Assembly (NCBI GenBank): GCA_040954595.2
Contig: CM082597.2
Coordinates: forward strand, 6,076,001 to 6,140,000
DNA from: Balanoglossus misakiensis
Taxonomy: Eukaryota; Hemichordata
Direction: 5' to 3'
DNA length: 64,000 nt
In this document: piece after piece, positions 34,509 to 45,549 of the stretch
Numbering within the stretch: position 1 is the first letter of the stretch
Layout of the letters: the number at the start of each line of letters is the position of its first letter
Made by a program: the position numbers and the translations under genes
The notes under the pieces: model-generated
Told to the model about the DNA's origin: nothing
The model's database searches: none
Seen by the model: the letters and a program-made list of their open reading frames with translations, nothing else

Positions 34509-35186
34509 CTGCTCTGTTTTTCCTATTCTGCTCTGCTTGTTCTTTCGATAACGGAATGAATCTTGACAATGACCCCTCCGGTTTCTGAAGCTGTTCTTTT
34601 TCTTTCGATAACCCTGTCTTCAAATCTTCAGTATCAGCGATTGGCTTGGGCACTTCGCCGATTTCCGGTAAGAATGTTGACAATCGCCCCCTCAGTTCAT
34701 AAGGCTGTTCTTTTTCTTTCGATAACTCTGTCTTCAAATCTTCAGTATCAGCGATTGGCTTGGGCACTTCGCCGATTTGCGGTAAGAATGTTGACAATTG
34801 GTCCCTCAGTTTATAAGGCTGTGCTTTTTCTTTCGATAACCCTGTCTTCAAATCTTCAGTATCAGCGATTGGCTTGGGCACTTCGTCGATTTGCGGTAAG
34901 AATGTTGACAATTGATCCCTCAGTTTATAAGGCTGTGCTTTTTCTTTCGATAACCCTGTCTTCAAATCTTCAGTATCAGCGATTGGCTTGGGCACTTCGT
35001 CGATTTGCGGTAAGAATGTTGACAATTGATCCCTCAGTTTATAAGGCTGTGCTTTTTCTTTCGATAACCCTGTCTTCAAATCTTCAGTATCAGCGATTGG
35101 CTTGGGCACTTCGTCGATTTGCGGATTGAGCGTAAGACTCTTCTGCCTGTCTTGTTCATGTGTTACATTTAATAGTGGATCTTTGT
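34509..35186 (-). CDS. Exon 6: five 38-residue (114-bp) repeats
   Basis: Acceptor AACACAG, phase 1, then DKDPLLNVTHEQDRQKS and five tandem units built on PQIDEVPKPIADTEDLKTG followed by LSKEKAQPYKLRDQLSTFL. Units 1-3 are nearly identical at DNA level, unit 4 has several changes and unit 5 diverges at its end. Charged, helix-prone and proline-punctuated sequence suggests a spacer or a multivalent docking rod. The opposite strand is also open through the repeats; that is a shadow. Confidence 0.85.
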
Positions 35187-38100
35187 CTGTGTTACACGAA
35201 TGGAAAATAAAGACATCCTGAATGATCAAGTTTCGAAAATTTATAAGGCTTCCAGTTAACATATTCCATGAAACCAAGCCATTTTAAAAATGCAGAAACA
35301 GTGTGACTGATGTACACTCACCTTCCTTTAAGTACTTTAATTCAGCTACACATCTTTTATACTCAGCAGTTTCAATGTTGACAGTTACTTTTGCTTTGAT
35401 GCTACCGTCTGTAGTTCTCAGTTTCTCTGTTAGTAAATCCTTCGCGAACGTGGCTTTCAATGAGTTGTCCCACATTTGATCCCACAGTTTCTCTACTGTT
35501 TGGTCGTTTCCGCATCTTATCAGCAAGTATACTGATCTGCCACGAATGGATAACTTCCTTTGTTCAATGTCTTTGAGATCTTGGAAATGTGACTGTACAT
35601 TAGGTAAGTCATTCCAACCTTGTATTTTGCTCAGAATTTCTGAAGTGATTTCGTCTACAACATCCTTTGGTCCTTCTATATCTACATCCACATAAATACC
35701 AAGTTCACCTGTGGTGGAGTGAAATTTGAATACTTTGTTTTACAGTGTCGATTAGAACCCACAGTTTTATAAATAATACGTGAGACCGGGACAAAATTAA
35801 GTCTGAGCATAACTCAATTAGAAAGGCATATACATTGTTAGACTGACGGAAAGCAGGCTCGTACAAGCCAAATGACAAAAATGAGAGTAAAGCACATGCA
35901 GACACATCTTACAATGTGCTATTAAAATGTGTATATTTCAGCAAATGAAACTAGTAATTTATATCCATATTCGAGAATGTTATTCAATGTATCCGAATTG
36001 ACAAACTCCTTTTCACGAATGGGTTAATTTTTTTCTGCCAATTCGATTTAAGACTACTAAATTGTCAAAATTTACTTTGCAGTTTTTGCTGTGGCCGCTC
36101 TTATCCTTGTTTTCGATACTATTGTTTTACAGTTTAAAATAACTCTCAATATTCTGGAAGATTTTACTCCATCAAATCAGGTGACATCAGAAAAACTTCG
36201 CAATTAGCTAAATGCAAAACTATCAACTCATGTAGTGTGTCCAATTCAAACTCTGTCATTTGTACAAAAAGGCACATCTTACCATACTTGTGTCCTCTCC
36301 GTGATTGTGTTGCATCTGTCCTCACCCCTGTGTAGAAAAATGAAGTGTATAATTATTTTGTAGCATTGTGTCTATTTTATTTTGGTCCTTTGCGCAGATG
36401 GTAATCATTCCGAAGCATTTGTCCCCCTCCCACATAAGAAAATTTTGTAATATACGGTGCTCAAAGTTGCATTTTAATGAACTCCAAAGCAAACTAACTC
36501 AATGTTAGGGAGGACAAATTTTAATTTTGCCACTCCACTCAAAGTAGGCATCGGGGGTGGGTCTGCCCCGGTACACTAGACAAAGAAGCGAATAAATGCA
36601 TGGAGGGGGTGGGTGAAAATTAGAATTAGAAAATTTTGCAAAATTTTGGGCGCGAAACTGCAATTTTGTTGACTCAAAAGCAAAAGTTCGGTGGCAAAAG
36701 TATGTGACCCCCCCCCCCTCAACGTTTAAAAAAACCAAATGACCCCCCTTTAGGACTTCAAAATTTAAGTGACCCCCCCCCCCCTGGATTTTGCCCCCCC
36801 CCCCCCCGGCCGTAAAAACTGAACGGTCCCTAATACAGGACGGGGCCATGAAATTGAAATTCGACTGCTGCTCTACCTTCGCTTTGGATGCCGTGACGTG
36901 TGTCATATGCGGACTCTGTCACCCTGCTTGGCCCATCACTTTCAATAAAGCTCGTAGTTCTCGCAATAGTTGCATCATGGGCATTAATAGAAGACCGGGT
37001 CTTCGAGGCAATGGCGTTACTACCTGTCAAGATAATGATAATTTGTCTGATACATTATATGTCGCATGGTCATAGTTAAAATGCAAATAAAATCGTGAAA
37101 CAGTTACAATTTGTGACATGAATACTGTAGCATGTTCATACCGTAGGTCTCATCACCAAAAGCCTCTTCTGTTGTAGATTCTACATTCTGGACTGACGTC
37201 TTACGTCCGATGTTATCTGGACTGCCTTCTGCCATTGTAACTCCAGTGGATTGATCTGTAATGGGATATGGGATCTTTAAAGCTTCAAAATTCACACCTA
37301 CAAGTATATTCTATCATTGAACTTAGAAATTCCATCATTTGCGTCAACACTTTTCGGACTCCATGCTCAACTCCTTTGTGTTCGGGTTCGTTGTACATTG
37401 CTATTTCAAATAGCCACTGACTCGGGAGGGTACTTCCAATATTTTCATACATGGGTTGTGGCCCCGAGCAAAAAACACCAACCCAGGCAGACTCCCAAAT
37501 TTGAACCTTTGTTATGACTTTATATTTCATGATTTTGAATATCTTCAATTGATTTATTTTTATTCTGTTTGAATATGAAAAAAAAAACATTTTCTAAGTA
37601 ATCGACCCATATTTAGGTCATTTAGCTTTTCGGAAGAAAGGGCAATCCGTCTTTAGTGTTTTTCTCGTGAAAACGTGACACATTTGAGTGAAACATGTAC
37701 AATTTTCTATGGGAGTAACCCCAAGGCAATGACTTACCAGTGTAAGCCCTACACAGGCTAACAAGCTGTGCTGTCGACTTGGAAATGATACCTTTTCCCA
37801 CAGATTTTTTAAGTCCATCTCGGAGGCTTTTTGCACAACCATTTGCAGTGTCATAGTTCTTCAAAGTTTTAATGACGTGTCTACACCACAGTTCTGCTGC
37901 GTCCTCTTCATTTTGATTGATACCAGTGTCAACAGTTATATTGTCTCTGAACACGTCCATGGTGGGTTCAATTCTTGCAAATTCTGATATGCCGGAACTT
38001 CTAGCGACAAGGACAGGTGTACATGCAGCTATTGCGTGAAGTATTGCCACGTTGAACGGTTTCTGTACTTCAGTGTCAACCATCAGTGTACAGGAGTTAA

Positions 38101-40147
38101 CAGCGGTACGGAGGTCATCTACGGTATACCTCGCTTTGGTCCGTATTTCTAGTCTGCCACTCCTTGCTTTCTCTTTGAGTGAGTCGACAGATTCGTCAGA
38201 CACACCGTATACTTTCAGTATGAGACGATGATTCTCATCCTTGAAGTGTTCCGACACCAAGTCCAATGCTGAGGTGAGGGTGTTAACGTATTTCTTGTCT
38301 TCGTATTCACTTACGAATGTTACCACTTCGGATACATTCGAAATACTGTGCGTTGTAGGCTCAGCATTGAGGAAACTGTCGTCTGGAGCTGGTATGAATT
38401 GAGTAATGAATGATTCATCGCAAGGTTTTCTACAACCACGGCAAATGCGCTGTACGTCACTCAGAACCAATGGACCAATGGCGACGACATGATCAGAGTC
38501 CCTTATTATCTCTCTTGTTTCTTGTTCTTTTTTATCTGAATTGGGGATGCCGTGTATGAATGTTAACAATGCAGCTTGTGTGAATACATCTTTAACCATC
38601 CATTTTGCTGCTGTCGCTGTGTTCTCGAGATCGTTTGTGCAGAAATGGCCAAAAACAAGACCGATTTTTGAGGCATATTTCTTCAATTGTGGAAAATATG
38701 ACAAATGTAATATCAACTGCTCAACTGGTGGAATGGGCGTTTCTTGGTCTTTTTTGACTGCCAACAACAGTGTAACGTCGTGTTTTGAAGCATCTTCAAG
38801 TTCGTCTTTTGTTGCATTAGTAGCTGTAGAGTAGACTTGGAAGCCAAGTTTGGCCAAGTTAATGGCAGCTTGTCGGTTTATGAAAGACTTCGATGAACGA
38901 ATTGATGTAGGCGACCACTCTGTGTCGATGAAAAGAACTCCTGACTTTGTCCTTTCTGGTTCTTGTTGGCGTCGTCGATGTCGCTGCTCCCTTGGTTCAT
39001 ATTTTGACTTTTCGATTTCCCTCTGTTGTTGTTTGTCTTGTGTTTGTGGTATTTGTTCTTGTCGTTTCTGTTGCTGTTTAGATTGTCCCTGTTCATTTTT
39101 GCGTTCATGCAGCTGTTGTTGCTGCTGGTGGTCATGTTCATCGCGAGGTGAAGGGAGCCCAGGAGCTTTGTTGTTTCCATCATCCCCTTTCTCTCCTTGT
39201 TCTATTTTTACTGGTCGTTGATGTTCTTTTTGTTCCTGCTGTTGTCTGTCTTGTTGTTTTTCTTGTTCAAGTTGTTGTACTTGTTGTTCTCCTTCTTCTT
39301 CTTTTTGTTCTTGGCATGTATATTGCCCCTGTGCTGGCTGCTGTTGGTGTTCATGTGGTCTATCTTGATGTTGTTGTTCCTCGTCCACTCTGTGTAACAA
39401 AACGACAATGATTACATTTGGCAACATTTGTGCTCAAAAGTAGGACGAGCTTTTTACAATAACTTCATTAATATGAGATAATCAATCAGTAGGCAATGAT
39501 CATTAGTATTCTAATGTTTTGAATGAATAATATTACTATAGACTTTGTTTGTGGTTTTGACTTTTACTTCCCCCTTTCAGTGGATTATACAAAAGAGTGA
39601 CCCTGCTAATGGTCTGCGCATAAGAAAATGACCTTACAATGGGCATCAACAGCCTTATGGAAATAATTATAATCAGAGTTTATCATTGCATCACATTAAA
39701 GAAAACATAAAACGCCAAGGAAAGGAAAGCAAGGTGTATCGTTTCTGAAATGTGTAATGATAACACGAAAACAGAAATGATAACGCATAAACATGTGATT
39801 GTAGTGTATTTCAGCAAAAATAACACCGATATAATGATTTCTTATCATTAAAATAGTGGTCTATCCAGATGCAGTGCATGGTTATCACATTCCATAGCCT
39901 TACATGTAGAATTTTGAGAATATAAAGTTGTTGTATTGTTATATTATTGAAATTTTCACAAAAGGTGCTAAATGACAATATTTTCAATTTCAAGCTAAAA
40001 CCACTATCTTAATACACAAAACATATGAAAAAAATCCTACCTGATTTCATCGTTATCTGTGTCACTCGGACACATGGCCATGAACGCCGATGCTACGAGT
40101 GCTGACCCCACCACGGCCACTGTTGCTTTTTCGCAGGAACAGGCCAT
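34509..40147 (-). CDS. Pseudo-glycosyltransferase / TRADD-N-like multidomain protein (3' end not found)
   Basis: Six coding exons were traced on the minus strand by splice sites and phase: 40041-40147, 37738-39389, 37142-37297, 36283-36327, 35322-35708 and 34509-35186. Protein order: MACSCEKATVAVVGSALVAS N-terminus with one hydrophobic segment (signal anchor or membrane helix); a Gln/Glu-rich linker of about 150 residues; a GT-B glycosyltransferase-like region of about 390 residues; short linkers; a TRADD-N-like domain; five 38-residue repeats. Intron 1 is phase 2 and every later junction is phase 1. The last traced exon ends at a GTAAAA donor, so at least one more exon exists. TRADD-N-type domains are known from animal and bacterial immunity/apoptosis proteins, so a signalling role is plausible but inferred. 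The start is the only ATG after the TTTGAAG acceptor. Confidence 0.8.
35322..35708 (-). CDS. Exon 5: TRADD-N-like domain
   Basis: Acceptor CCACCACAG and donor GTGAGT, phase 1 at both ends, 129 codons. The pattern RSVYLLIRCGNDQTVEKLWD, a short helix, TEKL, then VTVNIETAEYKRCVAEL matches the layout I know from TRADD-N-like domains in invertebrate proteins: a hydrophobic strand ending in RC, a helix with LW, and a final strand-helix with EY..C. Assigned by pattern only. Such domains mediate protein-protein contacts in death and immune signalling. Confidence 0.55.
36283..36327 (-). CDS. Exon 4: 45-bp micro-exon
   Basis: TTCTACACAG acceptor and GTAAGA donor enclose VRTDATQSRRGHKY plus phase-1 ends. 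Exactly 15 codons, so it can be skipped without a frame change. Confidence 0.65.
36508..36830. mobile_element. Possible TIR remnant rich in G/C homopolymers
   Basis: Begins TTAGGGAGGAC and ends GGTCCCTAA, with several C-runs of 7-13 inside. The terminal match is short. It resembles in style the element at 60033. It sits in the intron between exons 3 and 4 of the minus-strand gene. Confidence 0.3.
37142..37297 (-). CDS. Exon 3: linker
   Basis: CTTGTAG acceptor and GTATGA donor, phase 1 at both ends, 52 codons: VNFEALKIPYPITDQSTG ... TTEEAFGDETY. Rich in Thr/Glu/Ser with no domain recognised. Confidence 0.7.
37738..39389 (-). CDS. Exon 2: Gln/Glu-rich linker and GT-B glycosyltransferase-like domain
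   Basis: A 1652-bp exon. The first third is Gln/Glu/Arg-rich low complexity. The rest begins GVLFIDTEWSPTSIRSSKSF and shows the two-lobe pattern of GT4 glycosyltransferases: an N-lobe with INLAKLGFQVYS and GLVFGHF, VVAIGP in the lobe linker, VVTFVSEYEDKKYVNTL in place of the usual C-lobe start, and a donor-site region KPFNVAILHAIAACTPVLVA. Active GT4 enzymes have Glu at the first position and seven residues later (E-X7-E) in this block; here they read Lys and His. The enzyme is therefore likely inactive, or uses another mechanism. The intact frame argues for a functional protein. Confidence 0.75.
40041..40147 (-). CDS. Exon 1: start codon and hydrophobic N-terminus
   Basis: ATG 12 bp after the acceptor TTTCTTTGAAG. 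Encodes MACSCEKATVAVVGSALVAS followed by AFMAMCPSDTDNDEI, then a GTAGGA donor in phase 2, which joins exactly to exon 2 (completing Arg, then VDEEQQHQ). The hydrophobic stretch could be a signal anchor. CSC near the start could be lipidated. Confidence 0.75.
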
Positions 40148-40325
40148 AATTATTTTACTTCAAAGAAAATGAAAATATAAAAATTCACACGCTCACAATG
40201 GAAAAAAATGCTTAAATTATTTTACGATACAGTTTCGTCAGTTAATCTAACATCAATTCACCAAACTTGGAAGTTTTTCTTGTCACAGGTGTATTTTGCG
40301 GGGCAACATGCAGCGTAATACTTAC

Positions 40326-40395
40326 TTTCAGTATTCTTCGCGTTCAAATATATCTCTGAGGCGTGCGTACTGATCACATCAATCACCCAGTCAGC
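40326..40395 (-). other. Possible 5' untranslated exon
   Basis: A minus-strand GTAAGTATTA donor ends at 40325, and an acceptor at 40158 precedes the coding start. The upstream limit and promoter are unknown. Confidence 0.4.
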
Positions 40396-40399
40396 CTAA

Positions 40400-41866
40400 A
40401 AGTTACAAATTAAATGAAGTAAATGCAAGAATGGCATAAAAATATTAATTCAGAGTAACTTGTTTGCCATGGCTATTCCACCACATATCGATTTTGGCAT
40501 ATTCAGCTATGTGCTAAATAACATCAATCGATGATTTTTTACGCGGTTAAGGAAAACACTGTCAAAATGTTGACCTCAGAACGATAACAGCACTGCGCAG
40601 ATTAGTAGACCAACGACTGTGCCAATGTTCATGATGGTTGCCAGGTTGGAGTAGTAAGAATGACCCTCTCAGGCTACCGTGTCACTGATACACGATACAT
40701 CACCTATGTTGTCAAGGTGATAAACAGAAAAGGTCAAACTACTGGCGACACAGTGGTTTGCTGAATGTAGGCACACAAGCATCTCGTGGGTGTAGACATA
40801 AAAATTGGACTCATCTGCGTTTTGCTGGCTTTGCAAACTCAGTTTAGAACACCTTGTATGATAATTAATTACAGCCGTGTAAAGCGATAACGAGGCTTTG
40901 ACCTTGCATATACATGTAATCGCAAAATAACTTGGGGTTTGTTCACCCTTCGTTATTCGTTATTCATTTGGAACGTTATTCTATTGTTGAAAGCGCAGAA
41001 AACAGTAGATTATCAGAGCAGCAATTAATAGGAAAAATATTTCCGCCTGTTCACATGTACAGGAAATAGCATTTCGCAAAATTTTAAAAAATTAAGGCAT
41101 GAATTCAAAAGAACATTCTTACGTGCCAATACAGGCTAGTGGTGTTGGATCGACACTGGGTGGTTCTTTAAGCAGAGCGTGATGCTAATTATGGTTACGT
41201 AGTTAAGTCACGAACTAGTCGAGGATACATGGAATACAAGTCTGTCATACCCAAACGGATGCCAAAACTGCGCGAGACGTGGGCGAAATAGCAGAGTCAT
41301 GTGGGGCAATTCCATTACCTGGTAAGATGGGGTCAGGTTTGACCAATCAGAAGATGTGTGACGGTCACCATGAATATTATTTTTTGCAAAAATTTGCAAG
41401 ATATCAATAATTTCTTCTTTTTTATCTCTCTAATCATAAAACATTTGACAAAATGGGTTTGTCGGTCCAGTTAAACAAAAGAGGCCCCGAACAATATATA
41501 TTGTTTAATCAAAGTAAACAGCGTCTTGTTTGTTTACAAATGGATCAATCAGAAATAGCGATGATGTTGCTACATGCAAATTTACCTGTCCCATTGTATT
41601 CGGTGTCAGCCACTTGACTTTAGGAATGACGTCATTGCATACCTTGGTTGGTGGGGGCGTTTCATATAGCGTCGCGTCCCGGGGCGTTCTATACGATTTA
41701 TACGTGGAAGCTCATCATGTGAACGAAGAGATCTCGCATAGGGGTATTAAGTTTTATAGGACCCATACCAACAGCCGACCGGAAAATACTGGGTTCAGCG
41801 AGGAAATATAAGATGCTAATAGACTACGTTGCAATGCGGAAATGATACAGCGGAAATAATAAGTAT
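40400..41866. other. Intergenic; no gene recognised
   Basis: Possible upstream region of the minus-strand gene. No clear TATA box and no coding frame with support. Confidence 0.45.
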
Positions 41867-41914
41867 AGCCCGGAGACCAGGGCGTCGAAAATCGACGCCC
41901 ATGGTCTCCGGGCT
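41867..41914. repeat. Compact hairpin, 48 nt
   Basis: AGCCCGGAGACCA pairs with TGGTCTCCGGGCT, and the inner GGCGTCGA with TCGACGCC, around an AAA loop. A near-perfect stem of about 21 bp. No U-tract follows and the setting is eukaryotic, so this is not a bacterial-type terminator. Confidence 0.85.
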
Positions 41915-42429
41915 AATTTAAGTACGGAAAAAAGTGCCCATCAACACGATTTTAATTGAACACCAGGATATTTCTTTTTAATTGTTGACTTCAGGATTCT
42001 CCTTTGTAAGTTTAATTCCTTGATTATCCGTAATGAAATACATGGGTCACCGTATGTGTGTACAAGGGGACAGGGAAAAATTTTGCGTCGATAAAATCGA
42101 ATTTTGGCCGAAAAAGCTGCGGTCCGGAACCGGACCGCAGACACACCAGTTCTGTCTATGGACCTTTACAGGGCTGTGGTGAAGGCCGTGTAACGCCGGG
42201 AACACACATACCTGTACGCAGGGTTATGCGACGCTAATTAGAAAATTTAGCCAAGGGAGTCTGGCATTGAAGACTATATAGACAAATAAAAACTCCGAGT
42301 ACAGATAAATGGAAACGGGGTGACAGAGCTCCTGAGAACTAAAACCCCTGCAAGTGTCGAAGCAGGCCGACTTACACATGTTACATCGTTATGAATGTAA
42401 AGATTCGGTCAATCGCATCAATTTTTTTG

Positions 42430-42720
42430 CAGAGGTGTATGTTTGAGAGTCCTTTACAATTATACTCTAAATCTCAAGGTCAGAGAAGAAAAAAACAACT
42501 GTGAATGTACAATGAAACTTGAACGGCAATTATTGCAAAAGATTGGGATAATTGTATGGAAATTTGAAGCTTTCTATTTCCTGGGTGATACTAGACCCGT
42601 TAAGGTCAGGCGTGTTAACGTCAAGTTCATTAGCAAAATGGCACGTGATTGGTACCTCCCCCCCCCTCCCTCCCTCTAAACACACGGGAGTGTCCTGGAG
42701 CATGCTATGTAAAGATTTTT
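42430..42720 (+). repeat. Decayed duplicate of the peptide-gene promoter
   Basis: Parallels 43000-43250: GAGGTGTATGTTTGAGAGTC, CTCAAGGTCAGAGAAGAAAA, AGATTGGGATAATTGTATGG and AAGTTCATT occur in the same order in both. Where the intact copy has GCTATATAAAAG this one has GCTATGTAAAGA, and a C-rich insert lies before it. No signal-peptide exon follows this copy. Confidence 0.8.
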
Positions 42721-43234
42721 GCAGACGAACGGTTGCTAATAACCGTATACTTTTAACAACTTGACACTAACCTCTTGTGTCCCCATCAAAATGAACGACT
42801 ACGAAAATCTTTTGCTGGAAAATTGCTCATCAAAATTTTCAGGTCACTGTTTCTTAGTAAATACGCATGTCTATACCTGGAACATTTATAGTGGTGAACA
42901 TTACATGTACAGGGGTGCAGCTCAGGCTGTGTATGGTTAGAATGCACGATGTGTCATATATAAGCCCGAAGTTCGGTCAGTCGCATCAATTCTTTTTTTG
43001 CAGAGGTGTATGTTTGAGAGTCGTTTACAATTATAGTCCAAATCTCAAGGTCAGAGAAGAAAAAACGCCACTGTAAGTGTATAATGAACTTGAACAATCA
43101 TTGCAAAAGATTGGGATAATTGTATGGAAATTTGAAGCTTTCTATTTCCTTTGTGATAATAGACGAGTGAAGGTCAGGCGTATTAACATGAAGTTCATTG
43201 GCGTAAACAACAAGGGGGGAGTCCTGAAGCAGGC

Positions 43235-43243
43235 TATATAAAA
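43235..43243 (+). promoter_or_regulatory. TATA box of secreted peptide gene 1
   Basis: TATATAAAA about 30 bp before the region shared with gene 2 that becomes the non-coding first exon. Gene 2 has TATAAAAG at 47308 in the same relative position. Confidence 0.75.
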
Positions 43244-43851
43244 GAATACTTGCTAAATACAACAAGCATTGGAACCTTTGTGCGACACAAACTTGTCGTT
43301 GCATCGAATTCATCGAACAAGAAATCCATACGTACATGTAAGTTGTTTATTTATTCTATCTGTCTGTTTGGCTGTTACGTGTGAAGTTCACTCAATGACA
43401 GAACCTTAATCTAAATTTGTTCATGGTAATTGTAGATTACGGCAAAAAATTGCATTTCTTGCACCTATTCTAGTTTCATGCAGAGCTTGTCTTCCAAGAT
43501 GTATGATACCCGTTGCTGTATAGTAATTAACCAATTTTTGGTCGACTCCGCATGCAAAGCATAATAAAATGCTAGCACGGAACTCGCCAATGTAAATTAT
43601 GCATGTGGATCAGCATATTGGTCATGTTCGAGCGAAAATTCGCAAATTGACCGGTACTGATATATATACTTTAAAGTCATCGTCGCTCCAAACTTTCCAA
43701 GCTATAGTCATGTGCACAGGTGAGAGTTTGTGCCAAACTATAGTTCAGCAAAACAGAGGCCGCCATCTCAATAATATTGAAGTATTTACAGATTCTGAAG
43801 TATTTAATGCATTTCTTTCAGAATCTGTTTATCCTTCACACGGAAGACATC

Positions 43852-45376
43852 ATGAAGACTTTGGTTTTGCTTCTCAGCTTGGCCCTGTTGGTTTCAATGG
43901 TCGTCCATGAAAGCGAATGTTTTACCGAAGGCGTTGGTAACATTGGCAAGATAAGAGATGCTCGCAAGAGGGCGCTCACGTAAGCATCAAGATTCTCTTG
44001 TTCATGAGTCATTCATGGACTAATAAAAATTATTTTTTCTACCACAGTTTTTTGTATGATTAGAAATCGTTCGAAGGGTTTGTATACACCCTGCACGACG
44101 AACTATAGTAGAATCGTGTCGAGGTTGTACAGCGGAAGCAGCCGACACCGTTTGGAGGGCGCGGACGCGAACGACCAAATGTAGCTTCATCATCAATCGC
44201 TTGGTCGGGCGTCGATTCTCAATTTTCATCGTATATGAATGTCAGTTTGTCACTGAATGAATTGGGAGATGGTGAATTGCATGAGCTGTCATAAGCCGTT
44301 TACCTATCTATGAATATTAAAATTTATCATTAGGCTAAGTAACAAAATATGTGCTTGTTCCGATTACCCGACCTACCCTAATTTTAGGCCGCCGACCCTA
44401 AACATTTTAGACCTTCGTAAACCGGAAGTAGGAATAACGATGTCATGAAATATACAAAATTTATGACAATTGCGAGCATCACGCAAGAACTATGATGTCA
44501 TTCTCAAGTTCCACACAACGGTGGCCAGAGAAATAAAAAAAAAATCAAAATAAAAAATGTCCCTACCTACCTAAGCTTTTTTTGAAAACAATGTAATCAG
44601 AACAGCACATAGGCCTATTTTGGCCTTATATGTAACAGTATTGTCACGAAATCTCGGGAAACACTGCGAATACTTTAAAGGTTCAACACCTAATAAAGCA
44701 CTCTGGGGAAATTCCCACAGAAATCTGCAGTGTGGTAACGTGAACGAGCTTCCGATGACGGCTGTCACTGAAGCGTTCGACTTGTGCGTGGACAGAACAC
44801 GCACTTGTAAAGCTGGGCTTGGGCGACAGAAAACCCGTGTCGACTGAGACGGACCGAATAAGCAATGGCACCGGAAAAATAGCTACGTAAACCCACCGAT
44901 CTAGCAATCCAGCCTCACAGAGGCGTACTAGTGATGATAGAAATGGATTTTAACGTAAATAAACTCAAAATAGCGGCAGCCAAGTGATTGGATCAGGAGC
45001 ACACGAAGCACACTGTTAGCTGCAAGACGGCTACCTCAGAAGTGACTCAGAAGGGGGAAAAGAGTTGCCTATATGCGCATATGACATGTGACCTAGTCTC
45101 CGCCCCTCAATGGGTGAGTGACATACCATGCACGGGGACCCTGCACCTGAAAATCAGGGATATTGCCTATTGTTCTCAATCACCTGCAAACCCATAGCAT
45201 GAGCCCCTCCACACTATTGGGCTACCAAGCGCGCATGTATTATGTCCGGTATTTCATGACAGTATTAAATAAATTCGTTTCTTTGCAGGGAAAAACTCGA
45301 GACAGAGAAGCGTGTCCGAGGCGCGTACAACCGGAAAGGAAACGTAAAGAAATCTATCTCGACGGATCAAAAATAA
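43852..45376 (+). CDS. Secreted cationic peptide precursor, gene 1 (two coding exons)
   Basis: A non-coding exon (about 43268-43337, donor GTAAGT) is spliced to exon 2 (43822-43979) and exon 3 (from 45289; stop TAA 45374). Coding parts are 43852-43979 and 45289-45376, joined in phase 2. The 71-residue product has a signal peptide MKTLVLLLSLALLVSMVVHE ending near SEC, then FTEGVGNIGKIRD, the dibasic-rich ARKRAL, and a basic tail with VRGAYNRKGNVKKSI. The mature part has about 14 Lys/Arg against 6 Asp/Glu and no cysteine after the signal. Secretion is well supported; host-defence or signalling use is inferred from size and charge. AATAAA sites lie near 45547. Neither coding exon is visible as a full frame on its own. 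Confidence 0.8.
44350..44590 (-). repeat. Dispersed repeat, inverted copy of 21920-22125
   Basis: Lies inside the second intron of peptide gene 1. Same landmarks in reverse complement (CGACCTACCCTAATTTTAG, CTTCGTAAACCGGAAGT, ATCACGCAAGAA). Confidence 0.85.
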
Positions 45377-45549
45377 GATCTGATGCATATCGGGATCGAT
45401 CATGGACGGTGTCAATGGACAAACCTTGCCTTAGGCCTCTACAGCTCCTAAACGACAAATTGTTCAATGATTTTCAATTAAATAATCCATTGTAGCACGT
45501 TCACTCCGTGAAATGTAGACACTTAAGTCCTACCTTGTGCTCCAATGAA

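Noticed and set aside
34563-35129. 188-codon plus-strand frame over the 114-bp repeats
   Set aside because: Opposite strand of a spliced coding exon; the repeat unit length is a multiple of three, which keeps this frame open by chance.
39148-39411. Hydrophobic plus-strand frames of V/L/F at 39148-39411
   Set aside because: Antisense of the Gln-rich linker exon; CTG/TTG-rich complement of CAA/CAG codons mimics a membrane protein.
45163-45495. 110-codon frame over the third exon of peptide gene 1
   Set aside because: Out of register with the phase-2 splice junction; the joined frame shared by both paralogs ends at 45376.
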